Shown piece by piece: positions 1 through 12,067 of a DNA stretch of 64,000 bases (position 1 is the first letter of the stretch; the number at the start of each line of letters is the position of its first letter). The stretch is from Staphylotrichum longicolle (taxonomy: Eukaryota > Ascomycota > Sordariomycetes > Sordariales > Chaetomiaceae). The notes beneath the pieces are model-generated. The model was not told the origin of the DNA. It saw only the letters and a program-made list of their open reading frames with translations, and ran no database searches. The position numbers and the translations under genes were made by a program. Where the stretch lies: positions 2,666,001 to 2,730,000 of the forward strand of contig JAHCVI010000001.1 in the NCBI GenBank assembly GCA_019096155.1. Reading direction: 5' to 3'.

Positions 1-2007
1 GGCTCAATCGCCGGCCGCTGGGGGCATCTTTCCGTCCCCTCCACATTCGTGAATTCACAACCGCCCCCCTGAGTTACTCGGGTGCCATTATGGGCAGGGG
101 AAAATGCTGCTGTTGTCAGTCTTCATCCTCGCCCAAGCACCAATGATTGCAACCCCTGCCATCCTGGACAAATCTAAGAGGCTGCTGCACCGGTTGGCTC
201 TCAGTTAATTACTGAGGTGTGTCGCGCGATGTATTGACCCAGCGAACCCCACTGCGGAAGCAACCAGAACGCTGCAGGCAGGGGCCAGGGCTGGTCACCA
301 CCTTATCCCCTTTTCGGCGCCGACCAGCCACTGAGCCAAGCAAGCCAAGCGGGCCAAGGATCGAAGACATTCAAGACCCCAACTTTCCCCCTCTGCTGCG
401 GGATGCGGCAGGAACAGGGACTGGCCTCGCCATTCGGTTGGAGTCCCCTCTTATAATGAACATTTCTATAGTACCATTTTTAGTTTCTTCTCGCAACCCA
501 GGATTCACACGCCCACACGAGACGAGACGTGACGAGACGAGACGAGACGAATCTCGCCCAGTCCATTGACCATTCCGACTGCCGAGAAATTCGCAGGACC
601 TTTGCTGTGCTGCGCTGCGCTGTGCTGTGGACAAGTGCTGCGCAAACCCAGCAAGCGCTGCGACCAAAGAGAGCGCTCCGTTTTGCCGCGCGCGCACCAG
701 ACTCGGTCGGTTGTGAGGATTGCGAAGGAACGGGGCAGCGGACACTGCAGTCACCACGGGTAGCTGCATCGAACGACATCCGCAATTGACTGCTGCCAGC
801 CGCCGACTCGGCTCTGCATGCGGGTTCTGGGAGAAGGTCGATTTTCTGGTGTCATCACTATTCCGTCTCCTGCTTGGAACTGAGCGTTCCAAAGTGACGG
901 TCGTCGAAGAAGAGGAGAATCCAGGCGACCTCAGCTTGTGGCCCCCCACGGCAAACCGAAGCAGCGGATGTTGAAGACACAACAGCCGCGCGCAAAAGAA
1001 ACAACAGCAACACCGACCTCGGCTGCTCTACGCCTTGCTTTTTCCCTCCTTTTCCAGTCCAGCGCGACGATGCCCGCCCCCTTCCCTTGGATCAACGCCC
1101 GCATTGTTGATACCACGCTGAAACACGGCCCCTCCAAGGGTAGACTGAAGGGACCCAAGGATCGTGCGGCACCGCCCACCCGGGACGGGAGCAAGCGACA
1201 CTCTGCTGGTCTGCGACATCCCAGGCCAACAGGCAGCAGATCCTCATCCCCCCCGTGAAACCAAAACGACGACGCAGCCCACCCTCAGGCTCGCGCATTG
1301 CGCCTGCTTCTGCACGCCTCGGTGCGCCAGACGAAAGCCCACTCCAGACCATACGACCGTTGGCGCATCGCATATCCCCACATGTTCAGCAGATCCCACA
1401 GATCTCGCAGCTCCAAGGTTCAGGGTTTCGCAAAGGATCAGGAACCAAAGACGCCAGCAGACGGTCATCGGTCGTTGCTTGCCGACCTAGGCCTCATCAG
1501 TTTCGGTTCGTCGAGGACGCGGTTTGGTGGTCGCAGTGCGAAGAAGACAGACGTCAACCGTCCGACATACGACTACGCCAGCACCACTGCTGCTGCAAGG
1601 TCCTACGGCGTACAACCGTCATACCCGGAGAAGAGTAAGAATCCGCTTTCCTGCATTTGCGCCGTTGGCTGCGTCTGGATGACCGTTGTCCTCACTCAAT
1701 GTTCGCCGTTATCCCCCCCTTGCCCCCCTTCTCTCTTTCTCTTCCCGCCTCTTTCTGGCCTCTCTCTATCTTCCGCTCTTCCCCCGCCTTCTCAGTGCGC
1801 AGCTTGTGCATTTGCCAAACAAGAGAAGGGGATTGGCATGAGAAAATCGATCTATCCGCCCATAACATGCGACTAATCCGTGCTGCTCATGAGCAGTCTT
1901 TCCATTTCTTCAGGAACCTCGGCGCACCATCCAGCGCTCAGCACCTTCAATCAACTCAGAGAAATCACGCGAGAGCAACACCAGACCGCACCGCCGGTAC
2001 ACCCACG
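1..2007. other. Upstream intergenic region and CT-rich leader
   Basis: No convincing gene is visible here: the open frames on both strands are short, overlap each other and carry no domain. A short purine/pyrimidine microsatellite built on ACGAG lies at about 519-550. A strongly pyrimidine-rich tract at about 1715-1800 is typical of filamentous-fungal promoters and 5' leaders, and probably belongs to the gene starting at 2008. Confidence 0.5.
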
Positions 2008-5000
2008 ATGAATTCTGACAGGAGTCGGTCGCGCCGAGAGCGCACGTTTGTTGGAAGCGAGTGTGCCGTCTGCGAGGAGCCTCTCGAACACACCCTCCGC
2101 GGCGAGAGGATATTGCAGTTCTCGTGCACCCACGTATCCACGAGGCCTGCTTCTATGAGTTTATTCGAGAGTTCGAATCACAGTATTGCCCGACATGCAA
2201 CGCCCCGTTGCATCTGGACACAAGTCGTGGGGGTAATGTCCTGGATATAGGTGAGCACGCCCATCCCGGGACTGCTCTGTGGATGGCATAGAAGCGGCTT
2301 GCTGACCAGTTCACTAGAGAAAATAAGCAACATGGTACGCGCGGTGTCTGTGAATGATTCACGTTCGCAGGCTACCCCTACGCCCACACAGCCGCACTGG
2401 GAAGACCAGCAGGGGCGGCCGCACAGCCGGGGCTCTGGAGCTCGGCCGGGCGCTGGAGGCCACGGAGGTCACGGGAATCACGGAGGTCACGGAGGTCACG
2501 GCAACCCGAGGGGTGGCCAGCGCGATAGCCGTGACAGCCGCGAAGCCCCGCCATCAGATCATCGCTACAACCCCCAGAGACACGTGAGGAGCGACAGCGA
2601 GGCAACCGGCGTGGCCTCTTCAGGGGGCTACCCAGAGACGACACAGAGCGGGCCACCACGACGGCACGATTATGACGTCCAGGCGATGGAGACGTCGCTC
2701 TCCAGCCCTCAGGCCGTGACGCGGAACCCCATTCCCGCGCCCTGTGTCACGGTTCGCTCCGAGTTTCCCACCATCAGCAGGTCACGGCAGCAGCAAACTC
2801 TTACCTGTCTGGTTACGGTCGAGGTGCCCGACAACAAATGGCGCCCAGACCCAGAGGACCTTCAGGGCGCACCGCCCCTCGCCCCACCACCAAGAGCCGA
2901 GGAGTCTTTCCGCGCTCCCTCACCTGCTCGGAGTGCCCCGCGCTTCTACCCCTATGAGTCCCCTGAGGTACTTGCCGAGATGACGGAAAATCTCCGCAGC
3001 AGGGTTGACAACTGGCACGGTTTGGACTTTAGTCGGTATGTGTGAAGCCCGGATTCGGTGACTAGGAAAGAATATGGACACTGACTCACAGTTCTAGGTT
3101 TGGTAAACTCAGGCTCTACGGTACACTCCGAGTGGGAAAGGACAAGGTGTCATGGCAGGAGCTGGAGTGCTTCCTCTTCGCCGAGATGCTCATCTGCGTC
3201 AAGGAAAAGAAGCACGCACACCCGCCGCAAGCACAGTGGGGAGACGATCAGGCCCACCGCAAAGCCTCTCGCTGCACGCTTAAGGGGTCCATCCTGATCA
3301 AGAAGCACCTCAACGAGGTGTCGGAGACGGGGAACATGGACGAAAACATTCTGACGCTCAGCCTTTCCGTCGCCGAGCTGCCGCAGTTTCATCTGCGGTT
3401 CGAAAACCGGAACCAGCTCAAGCTGTGGCAACAGGCCCTACTTGATCTTAACGCGGTTGAGAAGTCGCCTGTTCGTAGCCCCGACTACGACCGAGGCGAA
3501 TTTTCCGAGGCGGAGGAGGAAGAATGGCAGCGGACGGGTGGTGCGGGCCGGCCACCACGAGTGTCGTCGTTGAACTCGTCGTGGGGTGGTGCGAAGTCGG
3601 CAACAACTGCCCCTACCGAGTACACAAACCTTGCGCGGAGCCCGTTGCTTCCTTCTGTCCACGTCCCCGTCGATGTGGTGGTGGTGGTGCCCATCTCGGC
3701 ATCGATGCAGGGCGTCAAGATCAATCTCGTTCGTGACGCTCTCCGGTTTATGGTGCAAGCTCTCGGGGAACGTGACCGCATGGGCCTGGTGACCTTTGGG
3801 TCGTCCGGCGGCGGCGTCCCGATCGTGGGCATGACCACCAAGGCCTGGCCTGGCTGGAGCAATGTTCTCAGTTCCATCAAGCCCGTGGGACAAAAGAGCC
3901 ACCGCGCGGACGTTGTCGAAGGCGCCAACGTAGCCATGGATCTGCTCATGGGCCGCAAGTACAACAACCCTATCGCGACAATCCTTCTCATTAGCGACGC
4001 GTCTACATCCGATGCCGACAGCGTCGACTTTGTCGTGTCACGGGCAGAAGCGGCGAAGTATGTTTCCCCGGCCCCGACTTGCTTTTACCACAACGTTTTG
4101 CTAACAAGTCCGTAGAATCGCCATCCACTCGTTTGGCCTCGGCATGACCCACAAACCAGATACCATGATCGAGCTGTCGACGAGGACAAAGGCCTCGTAC
4201 ACATACGTCAAGGACTGGATGATGCTCCGGGAGTGCCTTGCTGGATGTCTTGGTGCCATGCAGACCCTGTCGCACCAAAACGTCAAGCTCAAGCTCAGGC
4301 TGCCCGAAGGCTCACCAGCCAAGTTCCACAAAATCAGCGGCGCGCTTCAGATCACCAAACGAGCCACGGGCCGTGACGCCGAGGCATCTCTCGGTGACCT
4401 CCGGTTCGGTGACAAGCGAGACATTCTCGTACAACTGGTCATCATGCCGGACACGTCGTCTCAAGAACAGCTCCCGCAGGATCCCTGGGACAACATTGTC
4501 TCGGGACTCGAGGCCCTGGGCGGCCCAATGGACCAGGACGAGCAAAGGGCAGTGTCCGTGGAGGAAGTGCCTCTGATTCAAGCTGAGCTGTCTTGGGGTG
4601 ACATCCTGCGGGACGGCTCGTCGCAACACACGCGGCCCAGCCTACTAGCCATTACCATGCTCCCGGCATCCTCAAACTCAAAGAAGCCGTGGGGCAATTC
4701 GCCCCCTATTCCGCCGCACCCTCACATTGTGCAACGGCGGATGGAGCTTCTGACCTCGGACATGTTGACCCGCGCGTTGGCCCTGGTCAGCAGAGGCCTG
4801 CACGACCGCGCCCACACACTCCTGAACGAAACAAGAACCATCTTGAAGGGTCTCAAGAAGGGAGGTCTGCCTCCAGTGCCGCCGGCCCCCCAAGGAAGGT
4901 CGCAGCCCTCGACTCCCCACCCCCTTACGGAGGGCTCCCCGACCGTGTCTGGAACACCGGACCGGAAGAATACGCCTTCGCCAACAGCGCTGAACCCCAC

Positions 5001-5334
5001 CCCCTCGCTCCCGCGTAGCCGATCCAACGACGGTCTCGGCGTCGGCGGCGTGGGCGCGGCCACCGGCATCGACGCCGTCACTGTGGCGGCGCTCGATGCG
5101 GAGCTCGAGTCGAGCCTCGAGTGGATCAATCACCCGGCCGTGTTCGGCCGTGACAGCCGCAAGGCGGTGCTGCAGGCCATCGGCGTCATCAGCTCGCAGC
5201 GTGCGTTCACGTACCGCACGCCCATCGAGAGCTTGTGGGCCGGGCGGATCAGCGGCGTCAGGAGGCTCACCGAGAAGAGCCGCGAGTGGCGCGAAGAAGG
5301 GGGCGGCGAGGGCGGAATCATGGAAGAGGCATAG
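2008..5334 (+). CDS. RING-PH-VWA protein, Ste5/Far1-like domain order
   Basis: Exons are 2008-2250, 2318-3035, 3098-4057 and 4116-5334, about 1046 residues once one apparently missing base is allowed for. Residues about 19-65 form a RING-H2 finger (CAVC, CTHVSH, EAC, CPTC). A disordered Gly/His/Pro-rich linker follows. A PH-like domain (about 320-440) starts at KLRLYGTLRVGK and ends in a WQQALLDL helix. A VWA-like domain (about 508-720) has PISAS where a canonical MIDAS has DxSxS, so metal binding is doubtful. RING, PH and VWA in this order is the layout of yeast Ste5 and Far1, so a role as a membrane-recruited signalling scaffold or E3-like protein is inferred. The RING is split between two frames at about 2138: the first half reads in frame 1 and the second in frame 3. 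A gene finder could hide this with a 50 nt intron (2134-2183), but that would delete RING ligands. All introns have GTRNG-type donors and CTRAC branch points. Confidence 0.85.
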
Positions 5335-7683
5335 ACCGGGCGGCCCGAATTCTCAGTGCTGCCTGATCTACCCGTCGCGTCTCACGCCGGACCCTAACGG
5401 CCCCACGTTACACTTCGACACCTTCCCCTTATAAGCCATAGGTGGTGATAATGCGCCGCGCACACACAGCCGCGCCACCACAACGAAAACCTATCACAAC
5501 CGCCCGAGCGGCGCTTACTCAACTCGCGATACCCCATAACCGATTTACCTGACCCAACGTTTCAACCGCCACACCACACTTACACCTCACCTCACGACAC
5601 CCTTACCGCCGATACCCACCCACTTCTTTCCTCGATTCCCATACCCAGATGAACGGAACGGATAGACAACTATAGAACGGAGGAGCCATACAAAACCCCT
5701 TTTCCGAATCTCTTCAGGGATTTTTCTTACGGCGATCTGTCTCACTCTTACCCCTAACTTTTTTTGGCACCCAATTCAGCCACCACCTATCTTTTTCACT
5801 TCATGTTCATGTTCTCAATGCCATCTCTTGTCAACTTACCCCTTTCGGCTTTCGCCAGGTAGTTGGAGGTTGTTGGTCGTGGTTTCTTGGTTGGTTTGGG
5901 GGCTCAAGCCTTTTTATTTCCTGGACTACCTCGCTGCGTTGGATTGAAAAGATACCATTCTGCTTCAAACTTTTACCTGCCCTGTTTTTCGATTGTTTGG
6001 TGTTTTTACCCCCTTTCTTTTCTCCCCTTTCGTTCTTCTCATTCCAACTTTTGCTTCCGGCTTTGCTTACTCTGCCGGTTTTATTCTTGGAGAGTTGGAT
6101 GAGCGGATGCTTTGGTTGACTTTCTATGTTAACAACAACAACCACCCCTTTTTGTTTTTCGGACTCCTTGCCGACGTATACGATGGGAGGCCACTTTTGT
6201 TGTCGAGTTGGATGATGCGGATGTCTGAGATGATGCAGTTGTTGGGGTGATGGAAACATTGAAGAGGAGCGGGTGGTTCGGATCCAAGGGGGTTGGAGGT
6301 GACAAGGGATAGTTTCTAGTGACGTGGCAATGGGAATGTGATGCTCATGTTGACTTTGACTTTGATTTTGTCTCGGTGAGGCGTGATGATGTGTGACGAT
6401 CCCACCAGCCGAGATGATGTGGGTGGAGGAGAATCTCTGAGAAATCAAGCCGTTCGAGATTTGTTGGATCACTGGAAAATGAAACAAGGTACTTCAGATC
6501 CAAAGTGTTCTCAGTGTTTTGTTCTGCGAAGTCTGTCGCACCCAAAATTTACATTGCTTCCAAGAAAAGCTTGACGGAACGGGCCGCAGACGCTCTCGGA
6601 ACCGTGGACGGTGGGCGTGACAACCGAGCTCCATAATCGTGGACGGAAGGCGGGTCACGGCTGATCAGCGAACATGGGGATATTTCAGTCCACCACAATT
6701 ATCTTTCTTCCGGTTCAACGCCGTGTCCGCGCGTGGAGACGGGGGGACAAGTGTAAGTATCACGTAACGGCGGATGATCGCATCCCAATCGATCTGCTGG
6801 TGCAGCAAGAAGCCGTTCCACACAGCCGGAAAACAGCGGAGGTACGACGGAATGGGCGAGTGGAGATGCTTTTGAGGGAAAAGCGGCCGGGCGGGAGGGT
6901 GAACAAACCGATGGACCCCGGACGATCCACTTTGGCGAGTTATCAGATCATTTTGATAATCTGCAGCCAATCAAAGCGACGGACGCCTCCGGTTCACGCA
7001 GGGTTCAGCAGCCTGGTGACCCTGCGGGCCCGCTGACTGCCTGCCACAAACAAGCGCCCTTGGATCCGATTTTGGCTGCCCGAATGAGGGGCACAGCTTT
7101 CGAGTTGGGCAGGTGCCCTGGCTGGGCCCGAGCAATGTTGGCACAGAGGGCCATGTGTGGGCTGCTATCCCGAGGTCTGTTCAAGGCTCCTGCCATTTCT
7201 CTTGTTTCCGGGTTGAGCGGGGGGATCGGCTCTGCAACGCGTGCATTCTCGAGTCAAGAGCGCCCGTCGGAACAGGCTGTCACTGGACCAGACACCTGAA
7301 ACCTGCATCTAACCCGACCTGTTTTTGGACGTGGGGGGACACAAGGCAGCCAGGACAGGCAACTGGAAAGGCGCTCAGCTGAGTGAGTCAAATAAGCCGA
7401 GTTCCTAGTCGGCAACTCAGGTGACGCCTCTCACGTTTCCTGTTTCCATTCTTGGTGGGGAGTTTTGGTTTATGTCTCTTTGGTTTTCATCCCCTGGTCG
7501 TTCTTATCCTTGACAGCATCAACCTTGCGATCATTTCCTTCAGCATCCGCACGCCGAGGATTGATGGGGTTATCCCGGGCAGCTGGCATAGCAAGGCACT
7601 CGAAACAGGAACCGCCGGGAGCCGCGGAACCTGGTGTAACAGGACCAACGAGATAACATCCTCACACCCGACACGGCTGGACC
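5335..7683. other. Intergenic region, probable promoter of the MFS transporter
   Basis: No supported gene. The first few hundred bases are probably the 3' UTR of the preceding gene. A 218-codon open frame on the minus strand (5831-6487) is low-complexity Lys/Gln/His text over T-rich sequence and is not credible. The right-hand part (about 6600-7683) should hold the promoter of the transporter at 7684, including two GATA-type iron-regulator sites. Confidence 0.5.
6940..6959. promoter_or_regulatory. Candidate SREA-type iron-responsive GATA site
   Basis: TTATCAGAT at 6940-6948 is the exact reverse complement of ATCTGATAA, which fits the published SREA consensus ATCWGATAA for the fungal siderophore repressor. 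A second GATAA follows in the opposite orientation at 6955-6959, so two GATA cores face each other 10 bp apart. The site lies about 740 bp upstream of the siderophore-type transporter. Another GATAA sits at 7652-7656, about 28 bp before its start codon. The consensus match is seen; binding is inferred. Confidence 0.5.
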
Positions 7684-9742
7684 ATGGCCAAGGACACCGA
7701 ATATGAGGCCCATGCGCCGCTCATGTCCGGGGACGGCGTCCATGAGTACGGCTCAGTGACAGACGTCGTTTTGGACAGTTCCGGCAGCGGCAGCGAGAGT
7801 GACGCCGAGTCCGATGTCCAGGACGGCGTGAGGCGCATCGGGGCTGTTGCCCGGACATGGTCAAAATGGGGACTGGTGGTAGCGTACATGAGGTTTGTGG
7901 AATCTCCGGGTTATCATTGTTAGACTTGTCGCTAACGTCGGGACAGCATCTTCCTCATGGCTTTCACCGTCTCGCTGGAAGGGCAGGTCACGTACTCACT
8001 GGCGGCATTTGCCGTCAGTTCGTTTAACAACCACTCTTTGCTCTCGACCGTCTACGTCGTTCAAGGCGTTGTTAACGGTACGTGCTAAGAGCCCCCTTGT
8101 TAGTATACCCTCTCTGACTTTGGCAGCCGTCATCAAACCTCCGATGGCCAAGATCGCCGACGTGTTTGGCCGGCTGGAGGCCTTCTGCATCTCAGTGTTC
8201 CTCTGCGTTCTCGGCTACATTCAGATGTCTGCTTCACAGAATGTCCAGACCTATGCTTCGGCTCAAATCTTCTACTCGGCCGGATCGACTGGCCTGCAGA
8301 TCTTGCAGCAGGTCTTCATTGCCGACACCAGCGACTTCCTAAACCGCGCTCTCTTCTCCAGCCTGCCCGACAGCCCCTTTCTCGTCACTGTGTGGATCGG
8401 TCCCGCCATCGCTGCTGCGATCCTCGCCAACTCGTCGTGGAGGGTAGGCTACGCGATTTGGGCCGTTATCTTACCCATCGCGTTCCTCCCTTTGGCCATG
8501 AGTTTGTTCCTCAACGGCCGGAAAGCCGAGCGGATGGGTTTGCTCACCAAGAAGCGCCATGATGCTGTCAGTTCGGAGGACGACTCCCCCCACGCGATTG
8601 CAAAACGGCTATTCCACGATCTCGATGTGGGAGGCACACTCTTGCTCTCTGCCGGCCTTGCACTGATTCTAATCCCCTTAACCCTTGTCTCTCGCTCTCC
8701 CTCCGGGTGGCACGACCCGAAGCTCTGGCTCATGATTCTTACCGGCATGGTTCTCCTCGTCCTCTTCCCTCTCTGGGAGTCCCGCCCAAACCTCGCCCCG
8801 CACCCACTACTCCCCCTCCAGCTCCTCAAATCCCGCACTTTCTGCGCCGGCTGCGCCCTTGGCTTCTTCTACTTTGCGGTTTTCTACATCGCCGTTCAAC
8901 CTTACTTTTACTCGTATCTCCTCGTCGCCCTCAACTTGCCCGTTTCCCGCGCCGGGCCCATCACGCAAACCTTTTCCTTCGCCTCGACCATCGCGGCCCT
9001 TCTCGCCTCTCTCATCATCCGCCGCCTCTCCGTTCCGCGCCCGCGCCCCTTCATCCTCACGGGCGCCGTGCTCTACACCGTTGCCATCATGATCCTCCTG
9101 CACACCCGCACCCGCGGCGCGTCGGTTGCCTCCCTCTTCGCAGCCCAGACAGCCCTAGGTTCTGGCGCGGGGCTGATGCACGTCGCCACCCAGCTGGTTG
9201 TGCAAGCAGCTGCGAGCACTGACATCCCCCACCACGGGCATGGCCACGCGCAGCAATACGTCGGTGTCGCCACGGCTTCGTTCTTGACGCTGGTTCAAGT
9301 CGGTGCGGCGGTGGGATCGGCCGTGTCGGGTGCCGTCTGGGGAAGGCTGGTCCCGGGGAAGCTCAGGGCGTATCTGCCAGAGCATGTGAAGGGTGATGCC
9401 GAGAAGATTTACGCGAGCGTGGTGGTTGCGTGCAGTTATGCATGGGGCAGTCCGGAACGCGAGGCCATCGCACGGTCATACCAGGAGACCATCACGGTGC
9501 TGTTGTGGGTGGCGCTGGTGGCGTGTGGCCCCGTGCTGGCGATGGCGATGTTGGTGGGGGATTATCGGCTTGATGGGATTGGGAAGGGGGATGTGAGGAG
9601 GGTGGATGAGGACCAGGTTGATGATGATGCTGAAATGAGAGAGGGAAGGGGGCTATGGTGGTCGCAGTGGTGGGGACGGCCAAAAGGACGGGCGATGTCT
9701 GTTTCTGTTTTGAGCGTGCATAACGAGCGTGAGCGTGCATAG
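7684..9742 (+). CDS. Siderophore-iron-transporter-type MFS permease
   Basis: Exons are 7684-7892, 7947-8077 and 8127-9742, giving 651 residues. The N-terminal 60 residues are acidic and cytosolic. About 14 hydrophobic segments follow, the number expected of the siderophore transporter (SIT) branch of the major facilitator superfamily. The stretch LMAFTVSLEGQVTYSLAAFA, the IKPPMAKIADVFGR loop and the later WIGPAIAAAI segment resemble fungal SIT1/MirA-type proteins, which import ferric siderophores by proton symport. The exact substrate cannot be read from sequence. Its stop lies 157 bp from that of the convergent reductase gene. The upstream region has an SREA-like site, which supports iron regulation. 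No break or missing residue was seen. Confidence 0.85.
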
Positions 9743-9898
9743 TTAGATGGGTCACATAAAGTTTTGGATGATACCCTGAGTTTATTTTTTTGAATTCATA
9801 CACAGTGTTTTACAGCTACACATCAAGCAGTCACTGCCTATGAAGTGAACATCCCGCTTAACAAGATTGCCCCAGTCTCTCTGCTGTCCTTCTGCCCC

Positions 9899-11284
9899 TC
9901 AAGGCTCCAAGCGCTTGGTTTCGATGTAGAACCCAGCCCGGCCCAACCGGTCAACAAAGGGCTGTCCCAGACAAGCAGGCGTGTACACTCCACCAGGAAG
10001 CTCGACGTCCTCCTGAAGGAGCGTTGACGCAGCCTCAGCAAGCAGAATACCAGTCACTGTGTCCATGTTAGCACAAGCTTGAGCTGGACACTAGAAACGA
10101 AAACAGGTTCAAGGAAAACTCACGGTAATAAGTGCTGCCCCGGAACCACGCCTTACAAATCGCCCCGTCCCCGGCCTTCCCACCATCCGCCTTCGCAACG
10201 CCGCGGTACTCAATCTCATCCATCTTCGCAGCCTCCGCCTCGGGGCCCTCCCCGGGCTGCGTCACCCGCTTGGCCAGCAACCTCCTCAGGAACGGCGTCG
10301 CCACCACAAGGCCAAAGATCATCAGCCCAAAGTGGATCGCCATGCCCGTCAGCCAGTTGCGCGGGCGCATGTACTCCCGAAACGAGAAGTTAGGCCCGTA
10401 GAACTGGCCCTTGCGCGAGGGGACGGTCGACAGCAGGCCCCACGTGCGCTGCACCTGCGCCGCGTCGGTGCTGCCGGCCAGCGAGGTGGTGAGCAAGCCC
10501 AGCGAGGGGACGGTCACGAGGCCCGTGAGGCGGGCGAGCAGGGACGGGCGGGGCGGGCGGGCCGCCGGGCGCGGGGCCGGGGAGAGCGCGAAGGGGGTGT
10601 AGGCGGCGCGAAGGTCGGCGAGGGAGAAGTTGTCGAGGATGGTGAAGACGGTGGACAGGGTGCCACCCGAGGGGGCGGACTTGAGGTTGTGGATCGAGAC
10701 GGTCACGTCGCGGGTGGGCAGGGAGAAGGTGGAGCGGATGAAGGTGGCCAGCGACCAGGTGACGAGGTCCGCGGGCGCGGACTCGATGCCGATCTGCGGG
10801 AACATGAGCGCGCCCGAGGCTTTGGCGGCGGCTTCGTGCTTTTTGAGCATCTTGGCGACGAAGGGGACCTCGCCGGTCACGTCCAGGTAGTGGGTGCCAT
10901 TCTCGGCGCAGGCCTTGAAGGCGTGCTCGCCCAGCTTGCCGTAGGGCCCCACGGTGGTGATGAGGATGAAGGTCTTCTTGGCGAGCCGGGCCAGGTCCTC
11001 GTCCGTCAGACTGCAGATCTCGATGCCGGGCTGCACGCGGTCCGGGTTGAGCTTCTTGCACTCGGCGACAACATCCTCCAGCTTCGATTGGGTGCGGCCG
11101 GCGACAGCCCACTTGAGGTCGGTGGGGAGGTGTGTGGTGATGTACTGAGCCGTGTACTTGCCCGTGTACCCTGGACTCGATGAGCCGACCGAACCTGGAG
11201 CCGAGAAGAGCTGAGGATCGATCACTTACCGGTAGCGCCAAAGACGACCACGTCGTACTGGCGGCCGTGCTGCTTGGATGGCAT
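9899..11284 (-). CDS. Saccharopine-dehydrogenase-like oxidoreductase (SCCPDH family)
   Basis: Exons on the minus strand are 11284-11230, 11170-10124 and 10056-9899, 419 residues. The N-terminus is a Rossmann fold: YDVVVFGATGYTGK with the dinucleotide-binding GATGYTG at residues 16-22. It is followed by WAVAGRTQSKL and ITTVGPYGKLGE, both typical of saccharopine-dehydrogenase-like or trans-acting enoyl-reductase-like proteins. The C-terminal exon encodes GILLAEAAS and GGVYTPACLGQPF, also characteristic of this family. A hydrophobic helix in the middle of the C-terminal half (about residues 310-335) suggests membrane association. The physiological substrate is unknown; it is not the lysine-pathway saccharopine dehydrogenase itself. 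The start at 11284 was chosen because the Rossmann strand begins 10 residues later and a GTAAGT donor follows. Confidence 0.88.
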
Positions 11285-12067
11285 GGCGAAGGAGTCTGAG
11301 GTGAGATGTCAGTCTCCACTCCGAGTCTGACGGATTGAAGCTGTTCCGCAACTGCAAGGGCTTTGAGTCTGTAGGTTTACCTCGCAAAACGCTGGGATTG
11401 CCTGTGCTCGGCGTGTCTCTTCAGCTGCTCGTAAAACACGATCCTCCGATAGAAACGTGATGGACACTCAATTCTCGTACATGAGGTAGGTACACTGAGA
11501 CTAAAATTGACAAGAGTTTGGTGGGAATCGCCGCCTTTTGACCCGCTGTTTTTCCCTTTCAACTGCATCATCGATTGTCCCCTGCAAGACCTGAATATCC
11601 CCAAGGGCATCCGAGGCAGAACGAACAAAGTCGCGGTCGAGCCACCAGAACAGGAAATCAGGACCGACGTTGAGACTTGACCGTCTTAAACCCCATTCGT
11701 CTGGTCATCGGAGCTTGTGATGCTGCCAAAACCTTGTGAGGAGTGTGCATGGTGCAGCAAATCCCGGCAGGCAATGTCCAGGTTGCTCGCCCAAAAAGGG
11801 CAGGGCCAAACTCCGCCCCTCCTCAGCGACTCTGAACCCCACAAGAAGCTTGGCTGGGAGTGCTGAGAGGTCTTTGGGTTGATTGCCCCGCCCCGCTTTT
11901 TCTGGCAGATCCCCGGGAAAACGGTTCTGCCAGATCCCGCGTTTTGCAGCCCCCCTGCGCACACCAGAAAATTACAGTGCACATTTCTCAAAATCGTCGT
12001 CGCCCGCCAACACCCAGCGAGTCGCCCAATTTGAAGAGAACATCCAGCACCCTTCAAATCAGTCAAG
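11285..12067. promoter_or_regulatory. Divergent intergenic region between reductase and eL43
   Basis: No gene is visible. The region lies between two divergently transcribed genes and should contain both promoters. Its right end is the short leader of the eL43 gene. Confidence 0.45.

Noticed and set aside
5831..6487. 218-codon minus-strand frame
   Set aside because: Low-complexity Lys/Gln/His text over a T-rich 3' region, with no domain, and no splice or start context.
10332..11183. 283-codon Gly-rich plus-strand frame
   Set aside because: It is the antisense shadow of the saccharopine-dehydrogenase-like gene.
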